Below, one piece after another: positions 50,525-59,876 of a stretch of DNA of 64,000 nt. The notes beneath the pieces are model-generated. The model had not been told where the DNA came from, made no database searches, and was given only the letters and a program-made list of their open reading frames with translations. Both the position numbers and the translations under genes were made by a program. The stretch spans positions 1-64,000 of the forward strand of contig JAJDTM010000024.1 of the NCBI GenBank assembly GCA_022827185.1, given 5' to 3'. Each line of letters begins with the position of its first letter. Position 1 is the first letter of the stretch. Source of the DNA: Candidatus Poribacteria bacterium (GTDB taxonomy: Bacteria; Poribacteria; WGA-4E; WGA-3G).

Positions 50525-51250
50525 ATGCATTACACACACAAAAAACTCACACAAGACTTCACCAATCTCGGCATTGAAAAGGGAGATACGCTCTTTATCC
50601 ATTCGTCTTTCAAGAGTTTGGGACCTGTTGAAGATGGGGCAGGCACGGTCATCGCTGCATTAGAGGAAACCGTCGGTGAAGATGGGTTGATTCTGATGCC
50701 TTCTTTCAATCTCCGACCGAGTCGGGAAGAACGCGTCGCATCTTGGGATGTTGCGACAACGCCTTCGACAGTGGGGTGGTTAACAGAGTTCTTTCGGCAG
50801 ATGCCCGACACTTATCGTTCTGACCATTACTCCCACGCTGTCGCTGCACGCGGGAGAGATGCCGAAGCGTTTGTAGCGGATCATCTCCGACGGGAAGGCT
50901 GTCAATCACCGTGGGATCTGCATCCATGGGGAAAGACTTACGGCACACACTCACCGATGTTCCGCGCCTATAAAACGGACGGCAAACTACTGATGATCGG
51001 TGTCGATTACGAGACCTCGACCTATATCCATCTCGTTGAGGTTATCCATTGGAACAAACGCCTCACGGAAGATTCACAGGCAGCGTTTATCGGATTGAAC
51101 CGTCCGGCACTCGGTGCGTTTTGGGATGCACTCAGTCAGTTGAGAAAAGAAAAAGTAGGAGATTCAGACTGTCGGTTGTTCCACATCAAAACCTATGTGG
51201 ACACGCTTCTGGCAGAAGTAGAACGCAATCCTGAACCTTATGTCGGATGA
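50525..51250 (+). CDS. AAC(3)-family N-acetyltransferase
   Basis: This 241-residue protein carries the aminoglycoside 3-N-acetyltransferase landmarks: LGIEKGDTLFIHSSFKSLGP, then VIAALEETVGEDGLILMPSF, YSHAVAARGRDAEAFVADH, and HPWGKTYGTHSPMFRAY. Family members outside clinical strains often acetylate other amines, so the name does not prove resistance. It is somewhat shorter than typical AAC(3) enzymes (~270) and looks complete. The gene has no strong ribosome binding site in the repeat-built leader. Confidence 0.85.
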   Translation: MHYTHKKLTQDFTNLGIEKGDTLFIHSSFKSLGPVEDGAGTVIAALEETVGEDGLILMPSFNLRPSREERVASWDVATTPSTVGWLTEFFRQMPDTYRSDHYSHAVAARGRDAEAFVADHLRREGCQSPWDLHPWGKTYGTHSPMFRAYKTDGKLLMIGVDYETSTYIHLVEVIHWNKRLTEDSQAAFIGLNRPALGAFWDALSQLRKEKVGDSDCRLFHIKTYVDTLLAEVERNPEPYVG

Positions 51251-51361
51251 GAGATTGGCAAGTATCCGTTATCGGAATATCACTGAAATGAGTTCAGGTC
51301 GTTGCGCGGGTACCTTAGTGCTGTCAATGTTTTCTACTACATCTGTCATTTGCTATGCTCC

Positions 51362-52348
51362 TTAGCGCGTCGCCATCACCTCAATATCAAACCCCTCTTT
51401 CCGAATACGCTGATTGAAATAGAGAAGTGTACAACCGATCACCCAGATCGGCAGCGTGAACGTCCCAACGCTTATGTTGATAAGATACATCAGCATATAA
51501 GAAAAGGGGAACTCAGCGCGCTTTATCGGAAAATGTTCCCAGATCACCACCCATCGAATCGTTTCATTCACAAGCTCCCCGATTTCAACAAGTCCTGCTA
51601 ACATTAGTAGAGATCCGAAAGCAATGCGAAACACAAAATCAATAGTGGAAGAAAGCAGGAAAATCGCGAACATCGTGCCTATGACCTGCCACCATGTCTG
51701 ACCTATCAATTCACTTCTACGCCTCAGTCCAATCCGTATTGATTTGCCTTCCACTAAAATAGCAGCAGCGAAGAAACACCAATAAGTCACAAAACAAATT
51801 ATGACACCACCCATAACCAATAAAACAGCCAATCCAAAGATAATCGTTAAGGATTCAGAAGATCTAACAGCATTGAGAATTCCGCTTAACGGCAAAATTA
51901 AGAGAAAAGTGAAGAGCGTTGCCAGTGCCGCGTATATAAGCGAACCGACGAAACACCGAAAAAATTGCCGCCCCGCACGCCCCAGTACAGCACCTGTTCT
52001 AATAGTTTTTCCCAAGTAAGCCTGTGCGCTGGCAAACACAAGTCCGCTTACCACGAAAAGAGAGACACCGAAAATAGCAACGACAGTGGGGACCCAGATT
52101 CTTATTATCTCTGCCCGTCCCGTCGAATCATCAAAGACACAGATTGATACCGCGATACCCATCGCGATGAAATAACCAGCGGCTATCCGAAGAAACGACC
52201 AGAAATGTGTTCGATAGAGGCTGAACGTCGTATCCAGAAGTTCACCAAACCGCATCGCACGCAGTTTAGGTAAATCATTCATTATATCGGGTTGCAAATC
52301 TTGCGCTGCAATGCCCCTCGCTTGCGAGGCATCAAATTGTTCTGGCAT
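51362..52348 (-). CDS. paralogous polytopic membrane protein, copy A
   Basis: This 328-residue protein starts with a hydrophilic ~30 residues and the shared FGELLDTTFSLYRTHFWSFL motif. About six hydrophobic segments follow. The end is LPIWVIGCTLLYFNQRIRKE and then GFDIEVMATR. The type resembles the glycerophosphodiester-phosphodiesterase membrane domain of uncharacterised proteins. Copies B, C, D and E are at 52332, 59873, 61027 and 62071; copy E is the closest by motif. ATG 52348 follows GAGGA at good spacing. It overlaps the upstream gene by ~17 bases. Confidence 0.78.
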   Translation of the reverse strand: MPEQFDASQARGIAAQDLQPDIMNDLPKLRAMRFGELLDTTFSLYRTHFWSFLRIAAGYFIAMGIAVSICVFDDSTGRAEIIRIWVPTVVAIFGVSLFVVSGLVFASAQAYLGKTIRTGAVLGRAGRQFFRCFVGSLIYAALATLFTFLLILPLSGILNAVRSSESLTIIFGLAVLLVMGGVIICFVTYWCFFAAAILVEGKSIRIGLRRRSELIGQTWWQVIGTMFAIFLLSSTIDFVFRIAFGSLLMLAGLVEIGELVNETIRWVVIWEHFPIKRAEFPFSYMLMYLINISVGTFTLPIWVIGCTLLYFNQRIRKEGFDIEVMATR

Positions 52349-53387
52349 CACTGTCTTCCTCTTGACGCGCCGCCATCACCTCAATATCAAACCCTTCTTT
52401 GCGTATACGTTGATCGAAATAGAGGCGCGTAAAACCGATCACCCAGATCGGCATCGTAAACGTATCAATCCCTAAGTTGGTAAGGTACATCAGTACATAA
52501 GAGAGACGTAACTCGGACAGTTGTGTAGGGAGTTGCCACAGTGCCATCCATTGAACAACTTCCAAAAAATTTCCTACACCTTCAAGCCCGGTAAAAACAA
52601 GTAGAAACGCAAAAACAGTGCGGAGTATAAAACCGATAGCGAAAGCAAGTAGGAAAATCGCTATCACCGTCCCAATGACCCGCCACCATCTGCCTCTGCC
52701 TCTGATTAACGCACGGCCTCGCTTGAATCCAGCGCCCATTGATGTCTCTTCCAGCCACATAGCACACGCAAAGAAACTCCAATAGGTTATGAAGAAACCG
52801 ACGATCCCAACCGTTGGAAGTGTCGTAAACACTCGGAGAATGAAATTCACGAGACCTACCGCTACGCCATTTGTTCCTATAGCACTCTGGACATAAAGTA
52901 ACATGAAAAACCCAATGATAAAACCTAAGAGGACTAAGCAGAAAACCGTGATGACTCCGAATAAAAATGAACCGACGAAATATGACAAAAATCGGTGCCT
53001 CCCCTGACGTAGCACGTCACCCACGCTGATTGTATTCCCCAAACAGGCCTGGGCACCAGCCAAAACGAGCCGACTCACCACAAAAAGAAAGATCCCAAAG
53101 ACAGCAATCACAGTAGGGACCCAGATTCCTACCCCCACGCTCGATCCTACCGAATCGTCAGGGCCCCTGATTTCTACCTTCACGCTTGATCCTACCGAAT
53201 CGTCAAAGAAAATGATCAAAATAATCGCCAAGACCATCGCCACAAAGTAACCGGAAGCGATACCAAAGAACGACCAGAAATGCGTACGATAGAGGCTGAA
53301 AGTTGTATCCAGAAGTTCACCAAGCCCCAACGGACGTAGTGTAGGTGCACCATTATTCGCTTGTGAAGGATCGATTTTCTCTGACAC
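52332..53387 (-). CDS. paralogous polytopic membrane protein, copy B
   Basis: This 351-residue homologue of copy A has LGLGELLDTTFSLYRTHFWS near residue 20, multiple membrane segments and the ending MPIWVIGFTRLYFDQRIRKE, then GFDIEVMAAR. A tandem duplication of ~15 residues is visible in the first extracytoplasmic loop: DDSVGSSVKVEIRGP is followed by DDSVGSSVGVGIWVP. The gene lies 19 bases after the RDD gene, so copies A and B and RDD form one minus-strand unit. Confidence 0.78.
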   Translation of the reverse strand: MSEKIDPSQANNGAPTLRPLGLGELLDTTFSLYRTHFWSFFGIASGYFVAMVLAIILIIFFDDSVGSSVKVEIRGPDDSVGSSVGVGIWVPTVIAVFGIFLFVVSRLVLAGAQACLGNTISVGDVLRQGRHRFLSYFVGSFLFGVITVFCLVLLGFIIGFFMLLYVQSAIGTNGVAVGLVNFILRVFTTLPTVGIVGFFITYWSFFACAMWLEETSMGAGFKRGRALIRGRGRWWRVIGTVIAIFLLAFAIGFILRTVFAFLLVFTGLEGVGNFLEVVQWMALWQLPTQLSELRLSYVLMYLTNLGIDTFTMPIWVIGFTRLYFDQRIRKEGFDIEVMAARQEEDSDARTI

Positions 53388-53406
53388 GGCTATTTCCTTA
53401 ACTGTT

Positions 53407-54189
53407 TTAGGAGGTCTCTGATGTTTTAAGCACGTAGACTTCCTCTAAAAATTTATCGTAACTCACCAGATTACTGTTTTTCATGATTTCACTGCCGCCC
53501 ATCTTTTCGATGATGGGGGTGGCTATAGTGCGTGCGAGTTCCGAGCGTCGGAGTTTGTGGAGCATCCCCCGTCGAGCCAGATATTCACGTATCACATCGA
53601 ACTCAGTTTCCGTGACCAACGCTGGTTGAATCCATGCCGCATAGGTCAACGCTTGTTGCGGGATATTAACGGATGGCACTGTTCCTGAACGCGTACCGGT
53701 GAGTTTTTGGTCGGTGCGTGCAGTTTTCACAACAAGCGTCCCCGCAGCCAAGTCTCCCAATCGTCGCCAGTCCTTATTTATGAGCATAGCGAGCAGCCCG
53801 GCGCCGTAGAAGAAGGGTAGGAAATCGACAAGTCGCACCAGATTTCGGATCGCTGAATCCGCAAAACCGATGGGGTACCCACCCTCTTTAATGACGCGTA
53901 AACCGAGGGCGCGTTTTCCCAGAGATTGACCATTCGTGGTAACCTCAAATACCATGTAATAGCCCCAGAAGAGCGCGAAGACAATAATACCGCCCAACGC
54001 ACCCAACCAGTTACCAAGCGTATCCCCAAGCTCCCTTACGAAATTTCGGTTGACATAATACCCGATAAAGGCAAGCAGCGTCAGCAGTCCGGTGTCAATC
54101 AGTGCCGCATAAAAACGCGACCCGATACCTGCTTTCTGAAAACTAAGATCAATCTGTTCCGGGGTCTCTATGGACAATTGTTCGTTCAT
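53407..54189 (-). CDS. RDD-family membrane protein
   Basis: This 260-residue protein has an N-terminal RDD domain: RFYAALIDTGLLTLLAFIGY (arginine and aspartate of the motif), GQSLGKRALGLRVIKEGGYP and two to three membrane helices. A hydrophilic C-terminal extension of ~100 residues follows (IREYLARRGMLHKLRRSELA). RDD proteins are linked to ion or compatible-solute transport and often occur beside SpoIIM, MoxR and DUF58, as here. It diverges from the SpoIIM gene. Confidence 0.85.
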   Translation of the reverse strand: MNEQLSIETPEQIDLSFQKAGIGSRFYAALIDTGLLTLLAFIGYYVNRNFVRELGDTLGNWLGALGGIIVFALFWGYYMVFEVTTNGQSLGKRALGLRVIKEGGYPIGFADSAIRNLVRLVDFLPFFYGAGLLAMLINKDWRRLGDLAAGTLVVKTARTDQKLTGTRSGTVPSVNIPQQALTYAAWIQPALVTETEFDVIREYLARRGMLHKLRRSELARTIATPIIEKMGGSEIMKNSNLVSYDKFLEEVYVLKTSETS

Positions 54190-54319
54190 TTTGAAAGTGT
54201 TGCTCCCTTTCGGTGTGAAAAGACTTGATTTTTCATATAAAATGGAGTTTAATTATGTAAGGAGAAATTCAATTCGGATTATAGCACAACGCATGCGTGA
54301 TAGCAAAATCCGAGATTCG

Positions 54320-54357
54320 GAGTAACTGGTAACTGAAAACTGGTAACTGAAAACCAT
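54320..54357. repeat. TAACTGGTAACTGAAAACTGG array
   Basis: Three or four tandem AACTGRWAACTG units end directly before the start of the SpoIIM gene. Confidence 0.6.
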
Positions 54358-54365
54358 TCTTCGTC

Positions 54366-55334
54366 ATGACAATCACAGAATTCCTTTCAAAAAAACAAGA
54401 GACTTGGAACGAACTTGAGACGCTGCTAAACCGTCCGCGAAACGCCAGTGCCGCACAACTCAATCGGCTTGGGTATCTATACCGACGCGTCACATCTGAT
54501 TTAGCGATAGCACGTCGCGATTTTCCGCAGGACCGGTGTGTTCCATATCTCAACGAACTCGCAGCACGCGCACACGCTACGGTCTACCAGACCTCGCCTT
54601 TCAAACGCGGGACGCTTCGGCAATTCCTTCATTTCGGCTTCCCGACACTCTTTCGGGAAAACCTTAGTTTTATCGGTGCAGCGTTCCTGATGTTCGTCCT
54701 CGCATTTGCGGCAGCGTATTGGATCGCTTTGACGACCCCCGAATTCGCTGAAAAAATAGTCCCGGAACGTTTTGTATCCCACATCAAAGAATTGGAAGAC
54801 GGTGCGTGGAACGATACATCCGCGGAAAGGCGGAATCTATTTGCCTCTTTTGTGATGACCAACAATATTCGAGTCGCATTCTATGCCTTCGCGTGGGGCA
54901 TTATGTTTATGGTAGGTACTGTCTATATTTTAGTCATCAACGGTATTCTCATCGGTGGGGTTGCCGGGTTGTGCGACGTTAATGGGGTCGCAATGGCACT
55001 CTGGTCGTTTGTATCACCGCACGGTTATATTGAACTCACAACGATCTTCATCGCTGGGGGTGCCGGATTAAAGTTGGGGTATGCACTCATCGCACCGTCA
55101 CACTTTACACGGAAACGTGCTTTGACAGACGCTGCCGGCACCGCCATCCGCTTGCTCGGCGGGTGCGTTTTCCTACTTATCATTGCGGGGACCATTGAAG
55201 GGTTTGTGTCGCCTTCCGGTCTGCCAGATATTACCAAAATCGGGTTCGGTGCTTTGACGGGAATCTTACTGTTCACCTACCTTTTCGCAATGAAAGACCC
55301 TAACGTGGATACCGCGCCGCCATCGCGTGTATAA
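54366..55334 (+). CDS. SpoIIM-family membrane protein
   Basis: This 322-residue protein has a hydrophilic N-terminal ~90 residues (RVTSDLAIARRDFPQDRCVP), then five or six membrane helices and the SpoIIM core: NNIRVAFYAFAWGIMFMVGT, and SPHGYIELTTIFIAGGAGLK. In Bacillus SpoIIM acts in septal peptidoglycan remodelling; homologues in non-sporulating bacteria accompany RDD, MoxR and DUF58 genes, as here. It is the only plus-strand gene of this cluster, divergent from RDD and convergent with DUF58 (23 bases). Confidence 0.85.
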   Translation: MTITEFLSKKQETWNELETLLNRPRNASAAQLNRLGYLYRRVTSDLAIARRDFPQDRCVPYLNELAARAHATVYQTSPFKRGTLRQFLHFGFPTLFRENLSFIGAAFLMFVLAFAAAYWIALTTPEFAEKIVPERFVSHIKELEDGAWNDTSAERRNLFASFVMTNNIRVAFYAFAWGIMFMVGTVYILVINGILIGGVAGLCDVNGVAMALWSFVSPHGYIELTTIFIAGGAGLKLGYALIAPSHFTRKRALTDAAGTAIRLLGGCVFLLIIAGTIEGFVSPSGLPDITKIGFGALTGILLFTYLFAMKDPNVDTAPPSRV

Positions 55335-55357
55335 ATCCTTTCCGCGAACACCACCAT

Positions 55358-56713
55358 TCAAATCCTTGATTTCGCTTTAAGCTCCAAGTACTTATTCACC
55401 ACCGCCATCGTCAGTTGATGCGCTGGTACATCAATTGTAATAACGCCGCGACGGCGCAGAATCTCTAACGTCGCGTGCTTCTCTTGTAATAACCGTTCGG
55501 CAATCGCCTTCTGATAAACCGATTTGGAGTCTTTAGTGCCCTGCTCCGCTAATTCAACAATACCTGAATCTGTCAGGGTCACGCAGACAACGAGGTGATG
55601 TCTGGAAAGCTGCGTCACATACGTGGCGATCCCTTCAGCGGAATCGTTGTCCAAGATGTCGGTAAAAAGGATAATCAGCGCACGCTTCCGCTGTTTTGAA
55701 GCGAGGTATTTGAACGCTTCTTCAAAGTCGGGTTCAACCGGATGAACAGGGAGCGCGTAGATGGTTTCTAACATCGTAAGAAACTGCTTTTTGCCCGGTT
55801 TCGGGGCAAGGTATTGGTGGACACGATCCGCAAAAGCGATCAACCCCACTTTATCGCCTTTAAGCGTTGAAACATAAGCCGTCATCAAAGTTGTGTTGAC
55901 AGCATAATCCAATTTGAGCATCGCCTTTTGAGACGTTGATGCTGCAGCAGGTAGTGTAGAGGTTTCCATAAGGATCGGCGATGCCATGAGTCTACCGGTA
56001 TCCAACAGAATCATAACGTCTTGGCTCCGCTCCGTCTCAAACTCTCGCACAATCGGCTTACGTTGACGGGCTGTGGCGTTCCAATCGATACGTCGGAAAT
56101 CGTCGTCGGGTGAATATTCGCGAAGCCGCTCCATCTCTGTGCCTTCCCCGAACTGCCGAGAAGTTTTCAGACCGATCTGATGGAGCATCCCACGCTTCAC
56201 TAAGAGTTCATACTGCCGAACCGCTTGTAAATTCGGATAGACCTTTATTTCCATCACCGCGGGGACCCGTCGCCGCCGAACGATAAGTCCTAAAACACCC
56301 CAACACTGGAGATGAATATCTACGAACTGATAAATTCCACGTCGCAGCGGTGTAAGACGATACACTATATCCAAATGTTGCATCGGTGAAACCCTGCAAT
56401 CGTGGAGCACCTGTTCATACAGAAATTCGTCGGGGAAGTCGTCTTTAATCCGCAGCCGCAACCGATGCCGTGAGCGGTTGATAATTTTCAGGGTTACGAC
56501 ATTCGCGACACCTAACGAAAACTTGGAACTTATCTCGCGACTTATCTCAATCCGCTTAAACAGTGGGTTTGTAACGTAATCTATCGCACTCACGACAAAT
56601 AGTAGCACGAGATACGCACCACCGATAAAGAGCAGATTCGGGGACACGTTGTAAAACGCGATCGGAATAGCGGCGGGAAGTAAAAAAATGAGGAGACGGT
56701 TGCTTAAATGCAT
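55358..56713 (-). CDS. DUF58-domain protein
   Basis: This 451-residue protein has two N-terminal hydrophobic segments, then a beta-rich part (VVTLKIINRSRHRLRLRIKD) and the DUF58 signature FGEGTEMERLREYSPDDDFR, then RIDWNATARQRKPIVREFE. A vWA-like region follows with the metal-ion-dependent motif-like DVMILLDTGRLMAS. DUF58 proteins pair with MoxR ATPases. The gene lies 8 bases after moxR in the same unit. A membrane-attached factor controlled by MoxR is the common view. Confidence 0.88.
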   Translation of the reverse strand: MHLSNRLLIFLLPAAIPIAFYNVSPNLLFIGGAYLVLLFVVSAIDYVTNPLFKRIEISREISSKFSLGVANVVTLKIINRSRHRLRLRIKDDFPDEFLYEQVLHDCRVSPMQHLDIVYRLTPLRRGIYQFVDIHLQCWGVLGLIVRRRRVPAVMEIKVYPNLQAVRQYELLVKRGMLHQIGLKTSRQFGEGTEMERLREYSPDDDFRRIDWNATARQRKPIVREFETERSQDVMILLDTGRLMASPILMETSTLPAAASTSQKAMLKLDYAVNTTLMTAYVSTLKGDKVGLIAFADRVHQYLAPKPGKKQFLTMLETIYALPVHPVEPDFEEAFKYLASKQRKRALIILFTDILDNDSAEGIATYVTQLSRHHLVVCVTLTDSGIVELAEQGTKDSKSVYQKAIAERLLQEKHATLEILRRRGVITIDVPAHQLTMAVVNKYLELKAKSRI

Positions 56714-56721
56714 CTTTCTAC

Positions 56722-57675
56722 CTAACGCGGAATTTCAGCTTCTGCGAGCAGTCGATCAATCACATCGTCTGGCGTTAACCCCTCAATTTCGGCATCAGGT
56801 TTCAACAGAATGCGATGCCGATACACATGCGGTGCCAAGAATTTAACATCGTCAGGCAAAATATAGTCCCGTCCTTGAAGTGCCGCATAAGTCTTACTTG
56901 CCAATAAGAGTGCGATTGAAGCCCGCGGACTCCCCCCTAAAACCAACTCATTGGAGTTACGCGATGCCTCGGCTAAACCGACAATATAGTTGAAGATCGT
57001 ATCCTCAACGGTGACCGCTTGAATCTCCGCCTGACACGCTTGGAGCGAATCACTGTCAACGACACTTTCAATCCCGACTGCTTCCAAACGCGTGGCGTTA
57101 AACCCGTGGTGATAGTTCATCAAAATTTGCGTCTCTACCTCTCGCACAGGATAATCAACGCGTAATTTGAACAGAAACCGGTCAAGTTGTGCCTCAGGGA
57201 GCGGATATGTGCCTTCATACTCGATAGGGTTTTGCGTCGCGACTACCATAAACGGCGGCGACAATTCATGACGGATCCCGTCAATGCTGACTTGCCGCTC
57301 CTCCATACATTCCAAAAGCGCGGATTGGGTCTTCGCAGGCGCGCGGTTGATTTCGTCAGCGAGTAGCACATTCGTGAAAACGGGACCCCGCTTGAGGTTA
57401 AATTGGTTCGTCGTCAAATCATAGACGCTGGTGCCGACAATATCCGACGGCATCAGATCGGGGGTAAACTGGACACGACTGAATTCCCCGGCAACCACCA
57501 TCGCCAATGTCTTGGCAATCAGCGTTTTCGCTGTCCCCGGAACCCCTTCTAATAACACATGTCCACCTGAAAATAGGCTGACAACGACAAGCTCAAAAAG
57601 TTCTGTCTGTCCGACAATAACTTTCTGTGCCTCTTGTTTCATCTTCTCAAAAACTGTTTGAACGAGATTACTCAT
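56722..57675 (-). CDS. MoxR-family AAA+ ATPase
   Basis: This 317-residue ATPase has Walker [11 protein letters not shown] near residues 42-51, Walker [21 protein letters not shown] near 104-123, sensor 1 [20 protein letters not shown], and arginine-rich [11 protein letters not shown]. The C-terminal lid includes [20 protein letters not shown]. MoxR ATPases act as chaperone-like remodellers of vWA/DUF58 partners. All motifs are intact. Confidence 0.92.
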   Translation of the reverse strand: MSNLVQTVFEKMKQEAQKVIVGQTELFELVVVSLFSGGHVLLEGVPGTAKTLIAKTLAMVVAGEFSRVQFTPDLMPSDIVGTSVYDLTTNQFNLKRGPVFTNVLLADEINRAPAKTQSALLECMEERQVSIDGIRHELSPPFMVVATQNPIEYEGTYPLPEAQLDRFLFKLRVDYPVREVETQILMNYHHGFNATRLEAVGIESVVDSDSLQACQAEIQAVTVEDTIFNYIVGLAEASRNSNELVLGGSPRASIALLLASKTYAALQGRDYILPDDVKFLAPHVYRHRILLKPDAEIEGLTPDDVIDRLLAEAEIPR

Positions 57676-57733
57676 ATATTAGGATACCTTTTCATGACAA
57701 GAAGTCGCAAACCTCCTATCAAAGGGGTACAAT

Positions 57734-58033
57734 TTAGACAGTTTTGCCAGCGGCAGCCTGTTTCACGGCTCCAACCACCCTGTCAACATCTTCTTCCGCA
57801 ACACTGATTTCAATTTTCAATTTTGAGTCAGTTTCCATCGGATATCTATTGACGCTATATAACAATCTTGGGTCAACTTCCATTGGGTATCCGTTGACGC
57901 GATATAATTCGATATGCGCATAACCGCGTCCGAACCCGTGACTGACCCGCATGTCTCGAACACCCACATTCCTGAGTGCCTTCTTTACCGCTGCCAACTT
58001 GAACGGAAGAATGATACATTCTATCTTTCTCAT
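57734..58033 (-). CDS. P-II-like protein with duplicated T-loop segment
   Basis: This 99-residue protein matches the P-II (GlnB/GlnK) fold: MRKIECIILPFKLAAVKKAL, VSHGFGRGYAHIELYR, then after the T-loop LKIEISVAEEDVDRVVGAVK. The T-loop holds two consecutive 15-residue units, YRVNGYPMEVDPRLL and YSVNRYPMETDSKLK; the corresponding DNA copies start 45 bases apart (57833 and 57878). The usual GDGKIF C-loop end is missing, as the protein stops at AAAGKTV. The start overlaps the DUF4350 stop by 4 bases, so it belongs to this operon. A regulatory role is inferred; no glnA or amtB is adjacent. Confidence 0.82.
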   Translation of the reverse strand: MRKIECIILPFKLAAVKKALRNVGVRDMRVSHGFGRGYAHIELYRVNGYPMEVDPRLLYSVNRYPMETDSKLKIEISVAEEDVDRVVGAVKQAAAGKTV

Positions 58034-59172
58034 GCGATTCTCCTTCGTGCAGTCAATTTCGCACCACCAATCTTCGCAATTTCACGATACGCCTCAACAC
58101 GCTTGGCGATGTCAAGCAACTGCGACTCCGATATATAGCCAGACGGTTGCAAGTCCGTCATCAAGTTTATAAGTTCACCCGCTTCATCAACAACACCACG
58201 TTGTGCTAATTCTTCCAGAAAAGTTGATGTGTCCAAATTGGGATTAACACGCCAGCGGACACCGAGGTCTGTCTTGAATCTGTCACGAATATGCCGTAAA
58301 ATCTCCGGACGCGTGTAGCCCTTCTGATAAAGTGCCGTCATTGCGTGAACGTATTCGGAACTCAGTCGCCTATTTTTTTTTTGGGCATCCAACGGTTTAC
58401 CGAATCGCCGCCCCCGCAAAGCAATAAAAACGAAGAGTGTCAGGCAGATAAACATAGCCGCCAGACCTCCAGGTGTTCGGAACAAGAGTGCCGCGAATGG
58501 ATTCGGAGGCTTGGTTTCAATTGTGTAGTATCTTCCCACAGCAAGCCCGATCCGCGCCTTGTGCGGGAGCATTGACATCAAATTATAGAGAAACATCGCG
58601 TTGCCACTGTCCAGCAGCCAATATTTATTGAACAGCTTGTCCGAGGCGATGAAAAAAGCGCGTCCTTTCCCGTCACGTAGTGTTACAATTACCGCATCGT
58701 TCTCTTTCCCGTAAAGCACGGCGACTTCACGTTCCGAAGGCGCGATCGTGGAATCTGTACCCGTGTAAACCTCGTCAACTGGATGCTCTGGAAAGAGCCG
58801 TTTCTCTGGAATGCGTTGTGAGTGCCACAACTTTGTTTTTAATTCTCGCAGTTCTAAGCCAAACGCCGAATAGAGTTGACTTAATGCCTGATTTTCACCA
58901 GCCACGATTAAGGTGCCGCCAGTGTTGACGAAGTTTTTTATATCCTGAACCTCCGTTTCAGTAGGTGCCTTGTCGATGTCATGTAGGAACAAAGCATCGT
59001 ACCGATCCAGACGCGCCGGATATGCCGACCATATTTCTGAGACGCGGAACTTTAACTTGCGTAAGACCTGATAAAGGACCATTCTATCAGTCATATACGC
59101 ATCCGCTGAGAACTGAGAACCGGTAAACAGAATTAAGATGAAACTGAAGATAGATATTCGGGCAATTCGCAT
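58030..59172 (-). CDS. DUF4350-domain membrane protein
   Basis: This 380-residue protein has an N-terminal signal/anchor (ISIFSFILILFTGSQFSADA). A periplasmic DUF4350 domain follows with YDALFLHDIDKAPTETEVQD, then FVNTGGTLIVAGEN, resembling the glutamine-amidotransferase-like fold of the family. A second hydrophobic segment lies at ~225-250 (GGLAAMFICLTLFVFIALRG), followed by a helical cytoplasmic tail. DUF4350 genes typically neighbour DUF4129, MoxR and DUF58. The P-II-like gene starts in its stop codon. Confidence 0.82.
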   Translation of the reverse strand: MRIARISIFSFILILFTGSQFSADAYMTDRMVLYQVLRKLKFRVSEIWSAYPARLDRYDALFLHDIDKAPTETEVQDIKNFVNTGGTLIVAGENQALSQLYSAFGLELRELKTKLWHSQRIPEKRLFPEHPVDEVYTGTDSTIAPSEREVAVLYGKENDAVIVTLRDGKGRAFFIASDKLFNKYWLLDSGNAMFLYNLMSMLPHKARIGLAVGRYYTIETKPPNPFAALLFRTPGGLAAMFICLTLFVFIALRGRRFGKPLDAQKKNRRLSSEYVHAMTALYQKGYTRPEILRHIRDRFKTDLGVRWRVNPNLDTSTFLEELAQRGVVDEAGELINLMTDLQPSGYISESQLLDIAKRVEAYREIAKIGGAKLTARRRIA

Positions 59173-59197
59173 TTTCGCCTTTACTTACATTACACGC

Positions 59198-59248
59198 CGC
59201 TGGCGAGGTTTAAAACCTCGCCAGCGAAGGGGCTGCGTAAGTCCTAAA
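59198..59248. repeat. truncated MITE with long hairpin
   Basis: A perfect hairpin CGCTGGCGAGGTT/AACCTCGCCAGCG around TAA (59198-59226) is followed by GGGGCTGCGTAAGTCCTAAA, the right end of the TAGGACTTACGCA MITE family. A left end is only weakly visible (ACTTACATTACA). Confidence 0.65.
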
Positions 59249-59249
59249 T

Positions 59250-59876
59250 TTAGTGCCTTGCATAGACTTTTTGTAATAGGTCTCGATAATTCGCAACGGT
59301 CTCCGCATCGCACGGTTTGTGTCCGTACCATACCTCATCAAAAACGATGATCGCAGGTCCGAGCGCGGTGTGCAGGTCGGTGTCCACTTGTGCTTGACGG
59401 AGGTACTCACGATTCGTTAAACTTTTATCGTAAGGTAGCACACCTTGTTCTTGGAGATGCAAAATCGCTGAGAGATAGAGGTAACGGAGTGCCCCCCGAA
59501 AGTCGCTTGCTGCCTCTGCTGTCTCCGCGCGTGCAAGCGCAGCCCGCTCTGTCTCTACATGCTCCAGTGCCGTCTCTGTTACTTCGTCGCGCGCTTCACC
59601 GATCAGATTCAACCGAATTTGTCGGATAAAGAAGATAACCACAGCACCCAACGCAACGGCACCCAGCGGAAACAGGATGTATCTGAGATCAGTATCCCAT
59701 CTCCGGTTGTCTGTGAGTTTCTCCAAATACGCTCGGTATTCTTCATAGGAGACCTCCATTTCCGAACGGCGTGCCTCCAATTCTTCTCGAAACGCCTGTT
59801 CTTCCGCTGCCATCGCAAAAATTGCAGAGAGACTCACACAGCAGACTATGATGCAAAAACAGATTCTCTTTTTCAC
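59250..59876 (-). CDS. DUF4129-domain protein
   Basis: This 208-residue protein starts with a signal peptide (VKKRICFCIIVCCVSLSAIF). A coiled-coil-like stretch (EELEARRSEMEVSYEEYRAY), one membrane helix (~67-90) and a cytoplasmic DUF4129 domain follow (DFRGALRYLYLSAILHLQEQ, then NREYL and FDEVWYG). It uses a GTG at 59876, which overlaps the upstream stop as GTGA; the longer ATG frame from 59942 overlaps that gene and lacks a signal peptide at its start. It is the core companion of the DUF4350/MoxR/DUF58 genes. Confidence 0.82.
   Translation of the reverse strand: MKKRICFCIIVCCVSLSAIFAMAAEEQAFREELEARRSEMEVSYEEYRAYLEKLTDNRRWDTDLRYILFPLGAVALGAVVIFFIRQIRLNLIGEARDEVTETALEHVETERAALARAETAEAASDFRGALRYLYLSAILHLQEQGVLPYDKSLTNREYLRQAQVDTDLHTALGPAIIVFDEVWYGHKPCDAETVANYRDLLQKVYARH

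Noticed and set aside
50525..51250. acquired aminoglycoside-resistance gene
   Set aside because: No mobile element abuts it; environmental AAC(3)-family proteins are common and chromosomal, so resistance is not claimed.
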